Source of the DNA: an uncultured Oscillospiraceae bacterium
GTDB taxonomy: Bacteria > Bacillota > Clostridia > Oscillospirales > Oscillospiraceae
Length of the DNA stretch: 60,477 bases
NCBI GenBank assembly: GCA_947589545.1
Contig: CANQBA010000016.1
Span: forward strand, 1 to 60,477
Direction: 5' to 3'
A program made the position numbers and the translations under genes. Of this stretch, positions 40,466-49,579 are shown piece after piece (the first letter of the stretch is position 1; every line of letters begins with the position of its first letter). The notes beneath the pieces are model-generated. The model saw only the letters and a list, made by a program, of their open reading frames with translations. It did no database searches and had not been told where the DNA came from.

Positions 40466-42223
40466 TCAGATCAGATTCTCCCTGGAGCGGGTCTTGATCT
40501 CCTCCATGAGCTTCGCGGTAAAGTCGTCAAAGCTCATAGCGCCCTTGTCGCCTGTGAGAGTGCGGACGGCCACCATGCCGCTCTCCGCCTCCTTGTCGCC
40601 GGCCACCAGCAGATAGGGGATCTTCTGCCCACGGGCCTCCACGATCTTCTTGCCCAGCTTCTCGTTCCGAAGGTCGGCCTCGGCCCGGACGCCCATGGCG
40701 TCAAGCTTGGCCACCAGCTCGTTGGCGTAGCTGTCGGTGCGGTCGGTGATGGTCAGCACCCGCACCTGCACCGGGGCCAGCCAGGTGGGGAACGCACCGG
40801 CGAAATGCTCGGTGATGACGCCGATGAACCGTTCGATGGAGCCCAAAACCACCCGGTGGATCATGACGGGGCGGTGCTTCTGCCCATCCTCGCCGGTATA
40901 CTCCAGCTCGAAGCGCTCCGGCAGCTGGCTGTCCAGCTGGATGGTGCCGCACTGCCAGGTGCGGCCCAGGGAGTCCGCCAGATGGAAGTCCAGCTTGGGC
41001 CCGTAAAAGGCGCCGTCGCCCTCGTTGACGGTGTAGCTCTTGCCCATGGCGGTGATGGCGGCCTTCAGGATGTCCTGGTTGCGTTCCCACTCCTCCACGG
41101 TGCCGATGTGATCCTCCGGCATGGTGGACAGCTCGATCTCATAGGTGAGGCCGAAGACGGAGTAGACCTCGTCAAAGAGCCGCACCGTCTCCTGGATGAC
41201 GTCCTGCATCTGATCCCGGATCATAAAGACATGGGCGTCGTCCTGGGTGAAGCACCGGACGCGGAACAGCCCGTGGAGAGCGCCGGAGAGCTCGTGGCGG
41301 TGGACTAAGCCCAGCTCGCCCACCCGCAGGGGCAGATCGCGGTAGGAGTGGGGCTCGGACTTGTAGACCAGCATACCGCCGGGGCAGTTCATGGGCTTGA
41401 TGGCGTAGTCCTCGTCGTCGATGACGGTGGTGTACATGTTCTGCTTATAGTGATCCCAGTGGCCGGAGCGCTCCCAGAGCTTCCGGTTCAGGATGACGGG
41501 GGTGGAGATCTCCACATAACCGTACTTCTTGTGGACCTCGCGCCAATACTCCAAAAGGGTGTTGCGCAGCACCATGCCCTTGGGCAGGAAGAAGGGGAAG
41601 CCGGGGCCCTCGTCCCGGAGCATGAAGAGGCCCAGTTCCTTACCCAATTTCCGGTGGTCGCGGCGCTTGGCCTCCTCGATGCGGGTCAGGTACGCGTCCA
41701 GCTCCTCCTTTTTGGGGTAGGCCACGCCGTAGATGCGCTGGAGCGTCTCGCGGCTTGAATCGCCCCGCCAGTAGGCGGCGTTGCAGGCGGTGAGCTTCAG
41801 GGCGTTGCCCTTGACCCGCCCCGTGGAGTCCAGGTGCGGGCCGGCGCACAGGTCAGTAAATTCGCCCTGCTTATAAAAGCTGATGGTTACGCCCTCGGGC
41901 AGATCGTTGATGAGCTCCACCTTAAAGGGCTCGTCCGCCATCAGCTTCAGGGCCTCCTCCCGGGGCAGCTCAAAGCGCTCGATCTTCAGCTTCTCCTTGC
42001 AGATCTTGCGCATCTCCGCCTCGATTTTCTCCAGGTGCTCCGGGGTGAAGGCGAAGGGGGCGTAGAGGTCGTAATACCAGCCCTCGTCGATGGCGGGGCC
42101 GATGGCCAGCTTCACCTCCGGCCACAGGCGCTTCACGGCCTGGGCCATGATGTGGGAGCAGGAGTGCCAGTAGGTGTGGCGGTATTCGGGATTTTCAAAG
42201 GTGTACAGATTTTCTTCGGACAT
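40466..42223 (-). CDS. thrS: Threonyl-tRNA synthetase
   Basis: This 585-residue class II synthetase charges tRNA-Thr. It lacks the N-terminal TGS domain and starts directly in the editing domain (HTYWHSCSHIMAQAVKRLWPE, with the HxxxH zinc/editing motif). The catalytic core has FFLPKGMVLRNTLLEYWR, NCPGGMLVYKS and RVLGSIERFIG-like motif 3. The C-terminal anticodon domain is complete. ATG 42223 has a GGAGC site; upstream reading is T-box leader. The missing TGS domain makes it shorter than the 640-residue B. subtilis enzyme. Confidence 0.95.
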   Translation of the reverse strand: MSEENLYTFENPEYRHTYWHSCSHIMAQAVKRLWPEVKLAIGPAIDEGWYYDLYAPFAFTPEHLEKIEAEMRKICKEKLKIERFELPREEALKLMADEPFKVELINDLPEGVTISFYKQGEFTDLCAGPHLDSTGRVKGNALKLTACNAAYWRGDSSRETLQRIYGVAYPKKEELDAYLTRIEEAKRRDHRKLGKELGLFMLRDEGPGFPFFLPKGMVLRNTLLEYWREVHKKYGYVEISTPVILNRKLWERSGHWDHYKQNMYTTVIDDEDYAIKPMNCPGGMLVYKSEPHSYRDLPLRVGELGLVHRHELSGALHGLFRVRCFTQDDAHVFMIRDQMQDVIQETVRLFDEVYSVFGLTYEIELSTMPEDHIGTVEEWERNQDILKAAITAMGKSYTVNEGDGAFYGPKLDFHLADSLGRTWQCGTIQLDSQLPERFELEYTGEDGQKHRPVMIHRVVLGSIERFIGVITEHFAGAFPTWLAPVQVRVLTITDRTDSYANELVAKLDAMGVRAEADLRNEKLGKKIVEARGQKIPYLLVAGDKEAESGMVAVRTLTGDKGAMSFDDFTAKLMEEIKTRSRENLI

Positions 42224-42254
42224 GTTTTTCGCTCCTTTCAATGGTTGGGGCAAA

Positions 42255-42495
42255 TAAAAATTCACCCCTGAAGGTTCAGGGGTGAAGTAAAGATACTCCA
42301 CGGTTCCACCCTGCTTACGGATAGTGTGCCCAAAATCCGTCGCTTTGCGCGGGCTGTAACGGGCCTGCCCGTCCCGGTCCTCCCGGGCGGCTCGGGAGCG
42401 GTCTCCCCGATCCGGCCACAGGGCGCTTCCACCTTTCGCGCCCCTCTCTGGGTGGCTTTTGAACGGTTCGTTCTCCGTCAACGCTATTTTATGTG
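42255..42495 (-). ncRNA. T-box riboswitch controlling thrS
   Basis: On the minus strand the leader shows the stem I features AGAGAG and GGTGGAAG, then the T-box GGGTGGAACCGTGGAG (42296-42311). The terminator stem TTCACCCCTGAA (42261-42286) with a T-run follows. Uncharged tRNA-Thr binding would favour the antiterminator. A possible specifier is ACC (Thr) at 42400-42402 in GAGACCGC; that choice is tentative. Confidence 0.9.
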
Positions 42496-42524
42496 ATTTT
42501 ATCACCCTTTTTCCCCCGTGTCAA
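42496..42524 (-). promoter_or_regulatory. thrS promoter
   Basis: On the minus strand TTGACA (42519-42524), 17 bases and TAAAAT (42496-42501) lie directly before the T-box leader. Confidence 0.85.
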
Positions 42525-42576
42525 GCGGCGCGTTCAGAAAACGCGCAATTTCCTTCTCCGTTCCCGGGATCGCCGT

Positions 42577-44220
42577 CTATTCCCGCCGGAACGGCGCCCG
42601 CGCTTCCTTTACCGAGCCGCCCTCCATGGTCATGATCCGGTCATACTGCTGTGTAAGCCCGTCCCGGATCCTGTGGGTGACGGTCAGGAGCGTCAGCTCC
42701 TTCATGTCCAAAAGCTCCCGCTCGATCTCGTTGGCGGTGGATACGTCGATGGCCGAAACGCCCTCGTCCAGAAAGAGCACCGTTACATTCCGTATCAGCG
42801 CTCTGGCCAGCGCAATGCGCTGGCGCTCTCCGCCGGACAGCTTCGCGCCGTTTTCCCCACATTCCCCGTCCAGCCCGCCGGGAATATTCCCCAAAAAGCC
42901 CTCGACGTCCGAAAGCCGGACGGCCCGCGCCAGCTCATCCTCCGGGAAATCCTCTCCCAGGCAGATGTTAAAGCGCAGGGTGTCGTTGAAGATAAACGTG
43001 TTTTGGTGAATGACGGCCACAAGCCTTCGAAGCCCCTCCGGGTCGATATCGTGAAGCTCCACGCCGTCGTAGCGGACAGCCCCTTGATAGTTGGCGAAGC
43101 TTCCGGTCAGGAGCCGGATCAGTGTGGATTTTCCGCAGCCGCTCCGGCCAATCAGCGCCACCTTTTCGCTTTTACGGATCGTCATGCTGAGATTTTCGAC
43201 CACCGGGATATCCGCCTTATACCGAAAGGACAGGCCGCTGATCTCCAGGGCGTTTTCCAGCCGCGCCGGCTCTGTGCCGGTAAATTCCTTCCGGTCATCG
43301 TCAATGATATTTAACAGCAGCTTTATATTTTCCCTGTTCCCCAAAAGGAGTGGCAGCATCTGGGCGTAGACGGTCAGGCAGCTGCTGAAAAAGCCGAACA
43401 GCGAGACGAACAGCACCAGCGTACCGACAGTGACCTCGCCCCGCGCGGCCATGGTACCGGCTGTGAAGAAGGTAACGACCCAGGCGAGCCTGTCCATGAA
43501 CCGCCCGATGTTTTCAAGCTCCGCGATGGCAACGCCCATCCTTTTGTCCATGCGCGCCACGTCCGCGCTGGCCTTCAGGAACCGCCGGCGCAGATGCGGG
43601 AAGGCCCCGTAAGAGGCGGCCGCCTCATGCCCGTTCAGGGCCTCCTTGAGCTCTATGCTCATGGCGGCCTTGAGCTCCACGCCCTCGGTCATGAGCCTCC
43701 CGAGCTTTTTGTTAAAAAGGAGCGGCAGGATCATGGAAAGGCCGCCGCAGAGGACGGATAAGGCCGCCAACAGCGGACTGTACCAAATCATGATCCCCAG
43801 CACAGCCAAGGCGGAGACGCCATAGCTGATGAGGAAAAAGACCGGCCGCGTCAGGTTCTGAACGACCGTCCCCACGGTGCTGTCGATATACGACAGATAG
43901 ACCGCCGTGTCCTTCTCCGCGAAACGGGCGACAGGCCGGCGCATAACGCCGTCGTACAGGTCGTTCCGCAGGCTCTCCCAGAACCTGGCGGTAAACCATT
44001 TTTCACTGATGCCGTCCAGGAAACAGCCCGCCGCGATCCCCATAACAGCGACGCCCGCCGCCCACAAAAGCTTCAGAAAGCCCGAAAGGTCACCCGACAC
44101 GATAAGGTCGATCATCCTCTGCTCCAAAATCGCGGACAGGGGCGTTAAGAGCTGTGTCAGGATGCCAAGAGAGATCGCCGCGGCTGCCAGCCCGCGATGT
44201 TTTTTAAAATAACGAAGCAT
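42577..44220 (-). CDS. ABC transporter, fused permease and ATPase
   Basis: This 547-residue half-transporter has six membrane segments in about 1-310 and a nucleotide-binding domain after 330. Walker A is GRSGCGKST, the signature LSGGERQRIALARAL, Walker B VLFLDEG and the H-loop VTHRI. It probably works as a dimer exporting a peptide, lipid or drug. Walker B is followed by G where most exporters have A (DEG versus DEA), but the catalytic Glu is kept. It starts right after the XRE gene stop (no gap), so that regulator probably controls it. Confidence 0.9.
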   Translation of the reverse strand: MLRYFKKHRGLAAAAISLGILTQLLTPLSAILEQRMIDLIVSGDLSGFLKLLWAAGVAVMGIAAGCFLDGISEKWFTARFWESLRNDLYDGVMRRPVARFAEKDTAVYLSYIDSTVGTVVQNLTRPVFFLISYGVSALAVLGIMIWYSPLLAALSVLCGGLSMILPLLFNKKLGRLMTEGVELKAAMSIELKEALNGHEAAASYGAFPHLRRRFLKASADVARMDKRMGVAIAELENIGRFMDRLAWVVTFFTAGTMAARGEVTVGTLVLFVSLFGFFSSCLTVYAQMLPLLLGNRENIKLLLNIIDDDRKEFTGTEPARLENALEISGLSFRYKADIPVVENLSMTIRKSEKVALIGRSGCGKSTLIRLLTGSFANYQGAVRYDGVELHDIDPEGLRRLVAVIHQNTFIFNDTLRFNICLGEDFPEDELARAVRLSDVEGFLGNIPGGLDGECGENGAKLSGGERQRIALARALIRNVTVLFLDEGVSAIDVSTANEIERELLDMKELTLLTVTHRIRDGLTQQYDRIMTMEGGSVKEARAPFRRE

Positions 44221-45048
44221 CTATTTGCCCCCCTTGGCGCGGCCCCTCTTATCGGCGATGAGCCGGACGCCCTCCGTCTCCATAGCCGCGAGACGCGCCG
44301 CCGCCAACAGCGGTATGACCGCTCCGTTTATATTCACGGCATAAGCCGCGGTGTCGCCCTCCTCCGTTTCAAGCGTCAGCTCCTCCGCAAGCTTGTGTTC
44401 GGTGAATTGTCGCAGGATCTCCTCCGCCTCGCCGCGCTCGATCCCGGCCAGCTTCGCCAGCACGCCGGCGGTGCGGTGCCGGGGCGCCTCGCCGTACAGC
44501 CTGATCAGCATCGTCAGCGCGTTGGGCGATGACAAAAGGCCGAACAGCCCGGCCGCCTCCCGGCCGGCGGAGAGAAGGCCGGCAAAATCCCCGCCCCAGG
44601 CGGCGGACAGAAACGACTGCCCCCCGGACAAGATCGCCGTGATGAATCCATCCTCGGCGATGCAGACCGTCTCCCCCGCGCTGTCCTGGACGCTGTGAAA
44701 GTCCACCAGTCCCGCCACCTTGTCCAGGCACCCGTAAAGCGCCGTTTTGCGCAGGAGCGAAACGATGAGTTCCAGGCGTTTTTCTTCCGGCAGGGAGGCG
44801 ATAGTGCTCCTGACCGTCTCCTCTATGTCCTCCCGCCGCGTATCGCACCGGCCGAACAGCGCGTCCACCGTCACGCCCAAAACGTCGGACAGCGCCGGCA
44901 GCAACGAAATGTCCGGCGTCCCCCCGCTCTCCCACTGGGAGACGGCGGAGCTGCTGACGCCGATGGCCTCGCCCAGCTCCCTCTGCGTAAGCCCCTTCTC
45001 TTTTCTGTATTTCAGGATCTGCTCGCCGACAATAGAATAACTCATCAT
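44221..45048 (-). CDS. XRE-family regulator with large C-terminal domain
   Basis: This 275-residue protein has an N-terminal Cro/C1 helix-turn-helix (about 8-65, GLTQRELGEAIGVSSSAVSQWESG). The C-terminal part of about 200 residues, including a segment with winged-helix-like character (TAGVLAKLAGIERGEAEEILRQF), may sense a ligand. Two ATG codons are adjacent (45048 and 45045), with AGGAGG just upstream. It is co-transcribed with the ABC transporter. A repeated TTAAGCGGCGCTT-like motif upstream (45092-45104 and 45124-45136) may be its operator. Confidence 0.85.
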   Translation of the reverse strand: MMSYSIVGEQILKYRKEKGLTQRELGEAIGVSSSAVSQWESGGTPDISLLPALSDVLGVTVDALFGRCDTRREDIEETVRSTIASLPEEKRLELIVSLLRKTALYGCLDKVAGLVDFHSVQDSAGETVCIAEDGFITAILSGGQSFLSAAWGGDFAGLLSAGREAAGLFGLLSSPNALTMLIRLYGEAPRHRTAGVLAKLAGIERGEAEEILRQFTEHKLAEELTLETEEGDTAAYAVNINGAVIPLLAAARLAAMETEGVRLIADKRGRAKGGK

Positions 45049-45222
45049 GCGCCCTCCTTTAAGCTACGCTTATAGCATAGCACAAGCGCCGCTTAATAAC
45101 AACGAGCGCGCTCTAAAGAAAAGTTAAGCGGCACTTTCCTTATCCGAACGGAATACGCCGCCTGGTGGGGACGGAAAGCCTCTTTTTCAGAAAAATCCCC
45201 CCTTTTCACGGCTTTTCCGGGC

Positions 45223-45251
45223 TTGTCAGCATGGGAAATCGGGATTATAAT
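45223..45251 (+). promoter_or_regulatory. xylB promoter
   Basis: TTGTCA (45223-45228), 17 bases and TATAAT (45246-45251) lie 55 bases before xylB. Confidence 0.8.
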
Positions 45252-45305
45252 GGAACAAAACCCTTCCCCGCCGTGGGGAGACGCTTTTAGACAGGAGGGA
45301 ACATC

Positions 45306-46784
45306 ATGCATTACTATATCGGCATCGACCTGGGCACCTCGGCGGTGAAGCTGCTGCTGGTAGATGAAGCAGGAATTGTTGTTGGAGAGGTAACAACGGA
45401 GTATCCCATCAGCTTCCCCCACCCCGGTTGGAGCGAGCAGGAGCCGGCGGACTGGTGGAGCGCCGTGCTGGCGGGGGTGCCGGAGCTCGTCTCCGGCGTT
45501 GACGCCAATGAGGTGCGCGGCATCGGCCTGGGCGGCCAGATGCACGGCCTGGTGGCATTGGACGAGCGGGATAATGTGATCCGCCCCGCCATTTTGTGGA
45601 ACGACGGGCGCACCGCCAAAGAGACGGATTATCTCAATGAGGTGGTGGGCCGGGACAAATTGAGCCGGTACACCGCCAACATCGCCTTTGCCGGATTTAC
45701 CGCCCCGAAGATCCTCTGGATGCTGGAAAACGAGCCGGATAACTTCGCCCGCATTTCAAAAATCATGCTCCCCAAGGACTACCTGGTCTACAAGATGACC
45801 GGCGTCCATGCCACGGATTACTCCGACGCTTCGGGGATGCTCCTGTTGGACGTTCAACATAAACGCTGGTCAAAAGAGATGCTGGACATCTGCGGCGTCA
45901 CGGAGGCCCAGCTGCCGAGGCTCTACGAAAGCTGGCAGGCTGTGGGCAATTTGAAACCCGACGTGGCCGCCGCCTTCGGCCTGCCCGAAAGCGTCCTTGT
46001 CTGCGCCGGGGCCGGGGACAACGCCGCCGCGGCGGTAGGAACCGGGACTGTGGGCGCGGGGGGCTGCAACATCTCTCTCGGCACCTCCGGCACCGTGTTC
46101 ATTTCCTCGGACAAGTTCGGCGTAGACCCCCACAACGCGCTCCACTCCTTCGCCCACGCGGACGGGGGATATCACCTGATGGGCTGTATGCTCTCGGCCG
46201 CCTCCTGTAACAAGTGGTGGATGGATGATATTTCAAATGACACGGACTATTCCGCCGAACAGGCAAAGATCGACGACGCTAAATTAGGCCGCAACCACGT
46301 CTACTTCCTGCCCTACCTCATGGGCGAGCGCAGTCCGATAAACGACACGAACGCCCGGGGCACATTCACCGGCCTTACCATGGACACCAGCCACGCGGAC
46401 ATGACCCAGGCGGTGCTGGAGGGCGTGGCCTTCGCCATCCGGGACAGCTTCGAGGTGGCCAAGAGCCTGGGAATTAACATCCCCCGATCCAACATCTGCG
46501 GCGGCGGGGCCAAGTCGCCCCTGTGGCGCAAGATTTTAGCCAACGTCCTGGGCATTCCTCTCGATATGGTCGCCACGGAACAGGGCCCCGGCTACGGCGG
46601 CGCGATCCTGGCCATGGTGGCGGACGGGAAATATTCCTCCGTCCAGGAGGCGTGCAAAGCTCTGGTGACCGTGGCCTCCACCACGGAACCCGACCCGGCG
46701 CTGACACAGCTCTACGACGATCGGTACGGCCAATTCAAGGAAATCTATCCCGCTATGAAGGGCCTGTTTGCACGCCTCCTGTAA
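45306..46784 (+). CDS. xylB: Xylulokinase
   Basis: This 492-residue FGGY-family kinase phosphorylates D-xylulose for the pentose phosphate pathway. It begins YYIGIDLGTSAVKLLLVDEAG (phosphate loop 1). It has GLGGQMHGLV and ILWNDGRT, typical of XylB substrate recognition, and a C-terminal GGGAKSPLWRKILANVLG. Length matches the family. No xylose isomerase or transporter is adjacent; a DUF4867 gene lies 1.1 kb downstream. Confidence 0.92.
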   Translation: MHYYIGIDLGTSAVKLLLVDEAGIVVGEVTTEYPISFPHPGWSEQEPADWWSAVLAGVPELVSGVDANEVRGIGLGGQMHGLVALDERDNVIRPAILWNDGRTAKETDYLNEVVGRDKLSRYTANIAFAGFTAPKILWMLENEPDNFARISKIMLPKDYLVYKMTGVHATDYSDASGMLLLDVQHKRWSKEMLDICGVTEAQLPRLYESWQAVGNLKPDVAAAFGLPESVLVCAGAGDNAAAAVGTGTVGAGGCNISLGTSGTVFISSDKFGVDPHNALHSFAHADGGYHLMGCMLSAASCNKWWMDDISNDTDYSAEQAKIDDAKLGRNHVYFLPYLMGERSPINDTNARGTFTGLTMDTSHADMTQAVLEGVAFAIRDSFEVAKSLGINIPRSNICGGGAKSPLWRKILANVLGIPLDMVATEQGPGYGGAILAMVADGKYSSVQEACKALVTVASTTEPDPALTQLYDDRYGQFKEIYPAMKGLFARLL

Positions 46785-46847
46785 CGACCGGGGGCCCGGC
46801 TTTCGCCGCGCCCCCTTGATGTTTTCGCGTGCCCCACGCGGGAAAAA

Positions 46848-47769
46848 TCACATCCCCGCCAGCTCTCTGGCCCGGCCCAGCCGTTCCCGGGGGCCTCTCA
46901 GCTCGTGGACATAGCCCCGCTTGGCGAGCCAGTCGATGACCCGCTCCCAGGCCAGGGTCTCTTGGGCGTACAGGCCCTGCCGGTGCAGGCACTCCGCCTG
47001 GGAATATAGGGGATCCGCCGCCTCGGGATCCAGCTCCAGGGCTTTTTCCCAGTATTGGGCGGCGTCCTCATACCGCGCAAGCGCGGCGCAGGCGTCCCCG
47101 GCGTAGATGTTGAACGGTGCGCCGGGCTCCCCCAATACCTCCCGCGCCCGCTGAAAGACCTCCAGCACCTGCCCGTACCGTCCGGCCCAGTAGAGCGCCG
47201 CCGCCATACTCAGCAGACGCGCCGGATCCTCCGGCGCCTGCTCCAGTCGTTCCTTCTCCTCCCTGACAGCCTCCTCCCCACGGCCGACAGCGGCCAGGAG
47301 GTGGATGCGCTGCTGCCGCGCGCTCCTGGCGGCGTTGTCCTCCGGCCCGGTCAAAAGCGCCTCGTACTGCTTCAGGGCAACGTCCCGGCAGTCGGCCATC
47401 CGGTACTCATGCAGGACGCCGTAGGCGCGGACGTCGTCGCGGGTATAGGCCCCGGATTTGAGCAGCTTTTTGAACTCCGCCTCGGCCCGGATAAAATCGT
47501 CCCGGTCGTGACTGGCCTCGTAGACCGCCAGAAGCCGCTGGGCACTGTTTTCATAGACGCCCCCCCGCCGGACGGAACAGCTCGTCGATGGTCACATCGA
47601 AAAGCGCCGCGATGGCCGGGAGGGTCAGCGTGTCCGGCACCGTGGCCCCCATCTCCCACTTGGAGCCAGCCTGGAAGGTGAGGTTCAGCGCCCGGGCAAG
47701 CTGCTCCTGGCTCATTTGCCGCCCCTCCCGCAGACGGCGGATGTTTTTTCCGAGATTGGATCCCAGCAT
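46848..47769 (-). pseudogene. XRE regulator with TPR repeats, frameshifted at a seven-base run
   Basis: The gene starts at 47769 with a helix-turn-helix (IRRLREGRQMSQEQLARALN). It reads to FDVTIDELFRPAGG and then stops at 47551 because of one extra base in a run of seven C (47560-47566; G on the coding strand). Dropping one base gives ...GGVYENSAQRLLAVYEASHD..., which runs in frame into the downstream coding part (MADCRDVALKQYEALL...) with TPR-like repeats to 46848. The intact protein would be about 307 residues. It may be a pseudogene, a phase-variable gene or an assembly error. Confidence 0.8.
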
Positions 47770-47919
47770 AAATTGTGCCTCCTTTGCTTTTCGGGCCCGT
47801 GATGTCATTATGGCACAACCGCGTATGGCGCGCAATAACCTCTCGAGAGGCGCCGGTTCAACCGGGTGTTGAGACGCCGCTTCTTTGTTAAAAAATCACT
47901 TTTGAGGTGAGAAAAAAAT

Positions 47920-48555
47920 ATGAAGATCTACTCCGTTTACGACCCCGAATTCAAACCCTATGGCCGCGTCCTGGAGGGCTACGACACCACCTGCCTCATG
48001 AACGCCGCGAAAACTATCCCCCTCCCTGTGGAGGGCGTGGCCTATGAGCCCAGCATCCCGGCGCTGGAGGCCACCTGCAATTATGCCGAGTTCCAAAATA
48101 ATTTCTACGGCGGGATGCCCGTGGAAATCGGCATGTGTTGGGGTTGGAACACCCGGCTCAACTGCCTGGAGTACCACCGGGACAGCGAGCTGAACATCGG
48201 CGTGGGGGAATATATCCTCCTGGTGGCGCGGCTCGACGAGGCGGAGAACGGCGTGCTGGACACCGCCAAGGTCAAGGTCTTTAAGGCCCCCGGCGGGGCT
48301 CCCGTGGAGGTCTATGCCACCACGCTCCACTACGCCCCGTGCAGTGTGACATCCGGAGAACCCTTCCGTGTGGCCATCGTTCTGCCACGCGGCACCAACT
48401 TCCCCGCGCCCGCCATCACTCCCAAGAACGCCGAGGACACGTACATGACCGCACGGAACAAGTGGCTTCTGGCCCACCCGGACTCTGACGAGGCCAAATC
48501 CGGCGCGCATATCGGCCTGACAGGCGAGAATATCGACATCGCCCCGCTGATCTGA
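47920..48555 (+). CDS. DUF4867-like protein
   Basis: This 211-residue soluble protein resembles the DUF4867 family, cupin-like proteins found near sugar-use genes in gut Firmicutes. It begins MKIYSVYDPEFKPYGRVL and has YGGMPVEIGMCWGWNTRLNCLEYH and EVYATTLHYAPC, with His/Cys residues that could bind metal. The function is unknown; a role in pentose or ketose metabolism with xylB is an inference from location. It has a GAGGTGAG ribosome site. Confidence 0.75.
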   Translation: MKIYSVYDPEFKPYGRVLEGYDTTCLMNAAKTIPLPVEGVAYEPSIPALEATCNYAEFQNNFYGGMPVEIGMCWGWNTRLNCLEYHRDSELNIGVGEYILLVARLDEAENGVLDTAKVKVFKAPGGAPVEVYATTLHYAPCSVTSGEPFRVAIVLPRGTNFPAPAITPKNAEDTYMTARNKWLLAHPDSDEAKSGAHIGLTGENIDIAPLI

Positions 48556-48613
48556 ACGTGTGGGGGATTTGTCGCGCAATCTATCTATCGAATCGCACGA
48601 ATTTCGCGACCGG

Positions 48614-48657
48614 ATAACGTTAAAGGAGGCCAAACAAACGGCCTCCTTTAACGTTAT
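48614..48657. terminator. Long perfect hairpin between convergent genes
   Basis: An 18-bp perfect stem ATAACGTTAAAGGAGGCC with loop AAACAAAC lies between the DUF4867 gene and spoVAC and covers the spoVAC stop codon. It can act in both directions despite weak T-runs. Confidence 0.75.
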
Positions 48658-49097
48658 ATCAGCTTAAACAGAACCAATATAATGCCATAGACGATGCTGG
48701 ACGCGATGCCGAAGACGATGACCGGGCCGGCAATGATGAACATTTTGGCGGCGGTGCCTGTGATAAACCCCTCGGTCTTGAATTCCAGCGCCGGGGAGAC
48801 AACGGAATTGGCAAATCCCGTGATAGGCACCAGGGTGCCGGCGCCGGCAAATTTGGCGATGTTGTCGTAGATCCCCACGCCGGTGAGCAGCGCGCCCACC
48901 AGAACGAGGATGACGCTCTCCGCCGTGGCGGCGTTCTCCTCGGAGAGGCCGGCGGCACCCAGGCCGTCCAGCAGTCCCTGCCCGATACAACAGATGATCC
49001 CGCCCACCAGGAACGCCTTCAGGGCGTTGGGGATCAGCTTGGAATTGGGGGTCTTCTTTTTTACGTATTCGGCGTACTCCTTGTTTGTCATTTTCAT
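48654..49097 (-). CDS. spoVAC: Stage V sporulation protein AC
   Basis: This 147-residue membrane protein has about four helices and the family start MTNKEYAEYVKKKTPNSKLI. SpoVA proteins form the channel that moves dipicolinic acid into the forespore and out at germination. ATG 49097 is chosen for the GAGGTGG site. The usual partners spoVAD and spoVAE are not adjacent; here the gene stands alone behind the ribosomal cluster. Confidence 0.85.
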   Translation of the reverse strand: MKMTNKEYAEYVKKKTPNSKLIPNALKAFLVGGIICCIGQGLLDGLGAAGLSEENAATAESVILVLVGALLTGVGIYDNIAKFAGAGTLVPITGFANSVVSPALEFKTEGFITGTAAKMFIIAGPVIVFGIASSIVYGIILVLFKLI

Positions 49098-49126
49098 GAC
49101 TGCCACCTCACTTTTCATTTCGGGTC

Positions 49127-49155
49127 TATTTTTTCCGGTGAGCGCGGCATTATAC
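49127..49155 (-). promoter_or_regulatory. Possible forespore (sigma F/G) promoter of spoVAC
   Basis: On the minus strand GTATA (49151-49155), 14 bases and GGAAAAAATA (49127-49136) resemble the sigma F/G pattern (GYATA, about 15, GGnnAnAnT). It lies 30 bases before spoVAC. This is a weak call by eye. Confidence 0.4.
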
Positions 49156-49181
49156 TTATACTACTAATACCCAATTAAAAT

Positions 49182-49205
49182 AAAACCCCGCCGTGGCGGG
49201 GTTTT
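49182..49205. terminator. Terminator ending the ribosomal operon after rplQ
   Basis: Stem AAAACCCCGC, loop CGTG and GCGGGGTTTT has T/A runs on both sides and lies 8 bases after the rplQ stop. It should separate spoVAC from ribosomal transcription. Confidence 0.85.
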
Positions 49206-49212
49206 GTTGGTT

Positions 49213-49554
49213 TTACACCAATTCGATGACAGCCATTTCGGCCGCGTCGCCGCGCCGGGCGCCGGTGCGGGTCACGCGGGTGTAGCCGCCCTCGCGGGAG
49301 GCGTACTTGGGGGCCAGCTCCTTGAAGATCTTGGTGACCACGTCCTCACGGGTGATGAACTCCAGGGCCTGGCGGCGGGAGGCAAGGGTGTCGTTCTTGC
49401 CAAGGGTTATCATCTTCTCGGCAAGAGGCTGGATCTCCTTGGCGCGGGTGAAGGTCGTCTCCATCCTACCCTTGTCCAGGAAATCGGTGACCATCTGGCG
49501 AAGCATGGCTTTGCGCTGGTCGGTAGTCCTGCCGAGCTTACGGGTTCCGGGCAT
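49213..49554 (-). CDS. rplQ: 50S ribosomal protein L17
   Basis: This 113-residue protein starts [20 protein letters not shown], the L17 signature, and ends with the [17 protein letters not shown] motif. It is last in the ribosomal cluster, 25 bases after rpoA, the usual alpha-operon end. Confidence 0.97.
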   Translation of the reverse strand: MPGTRKLGRTTDQRKAMLRQMVTDFLDKGRMETTFTRAKEIQPLAEKMITLGKNDTLASRRQALEFITREDVVTKIFKELAPKYASREGGYTRVTRTGARRGDAAEMAVIELV

Positions 49555-49579
49555 ATTCTTTCTCCTCCTTGTTTAAGGA

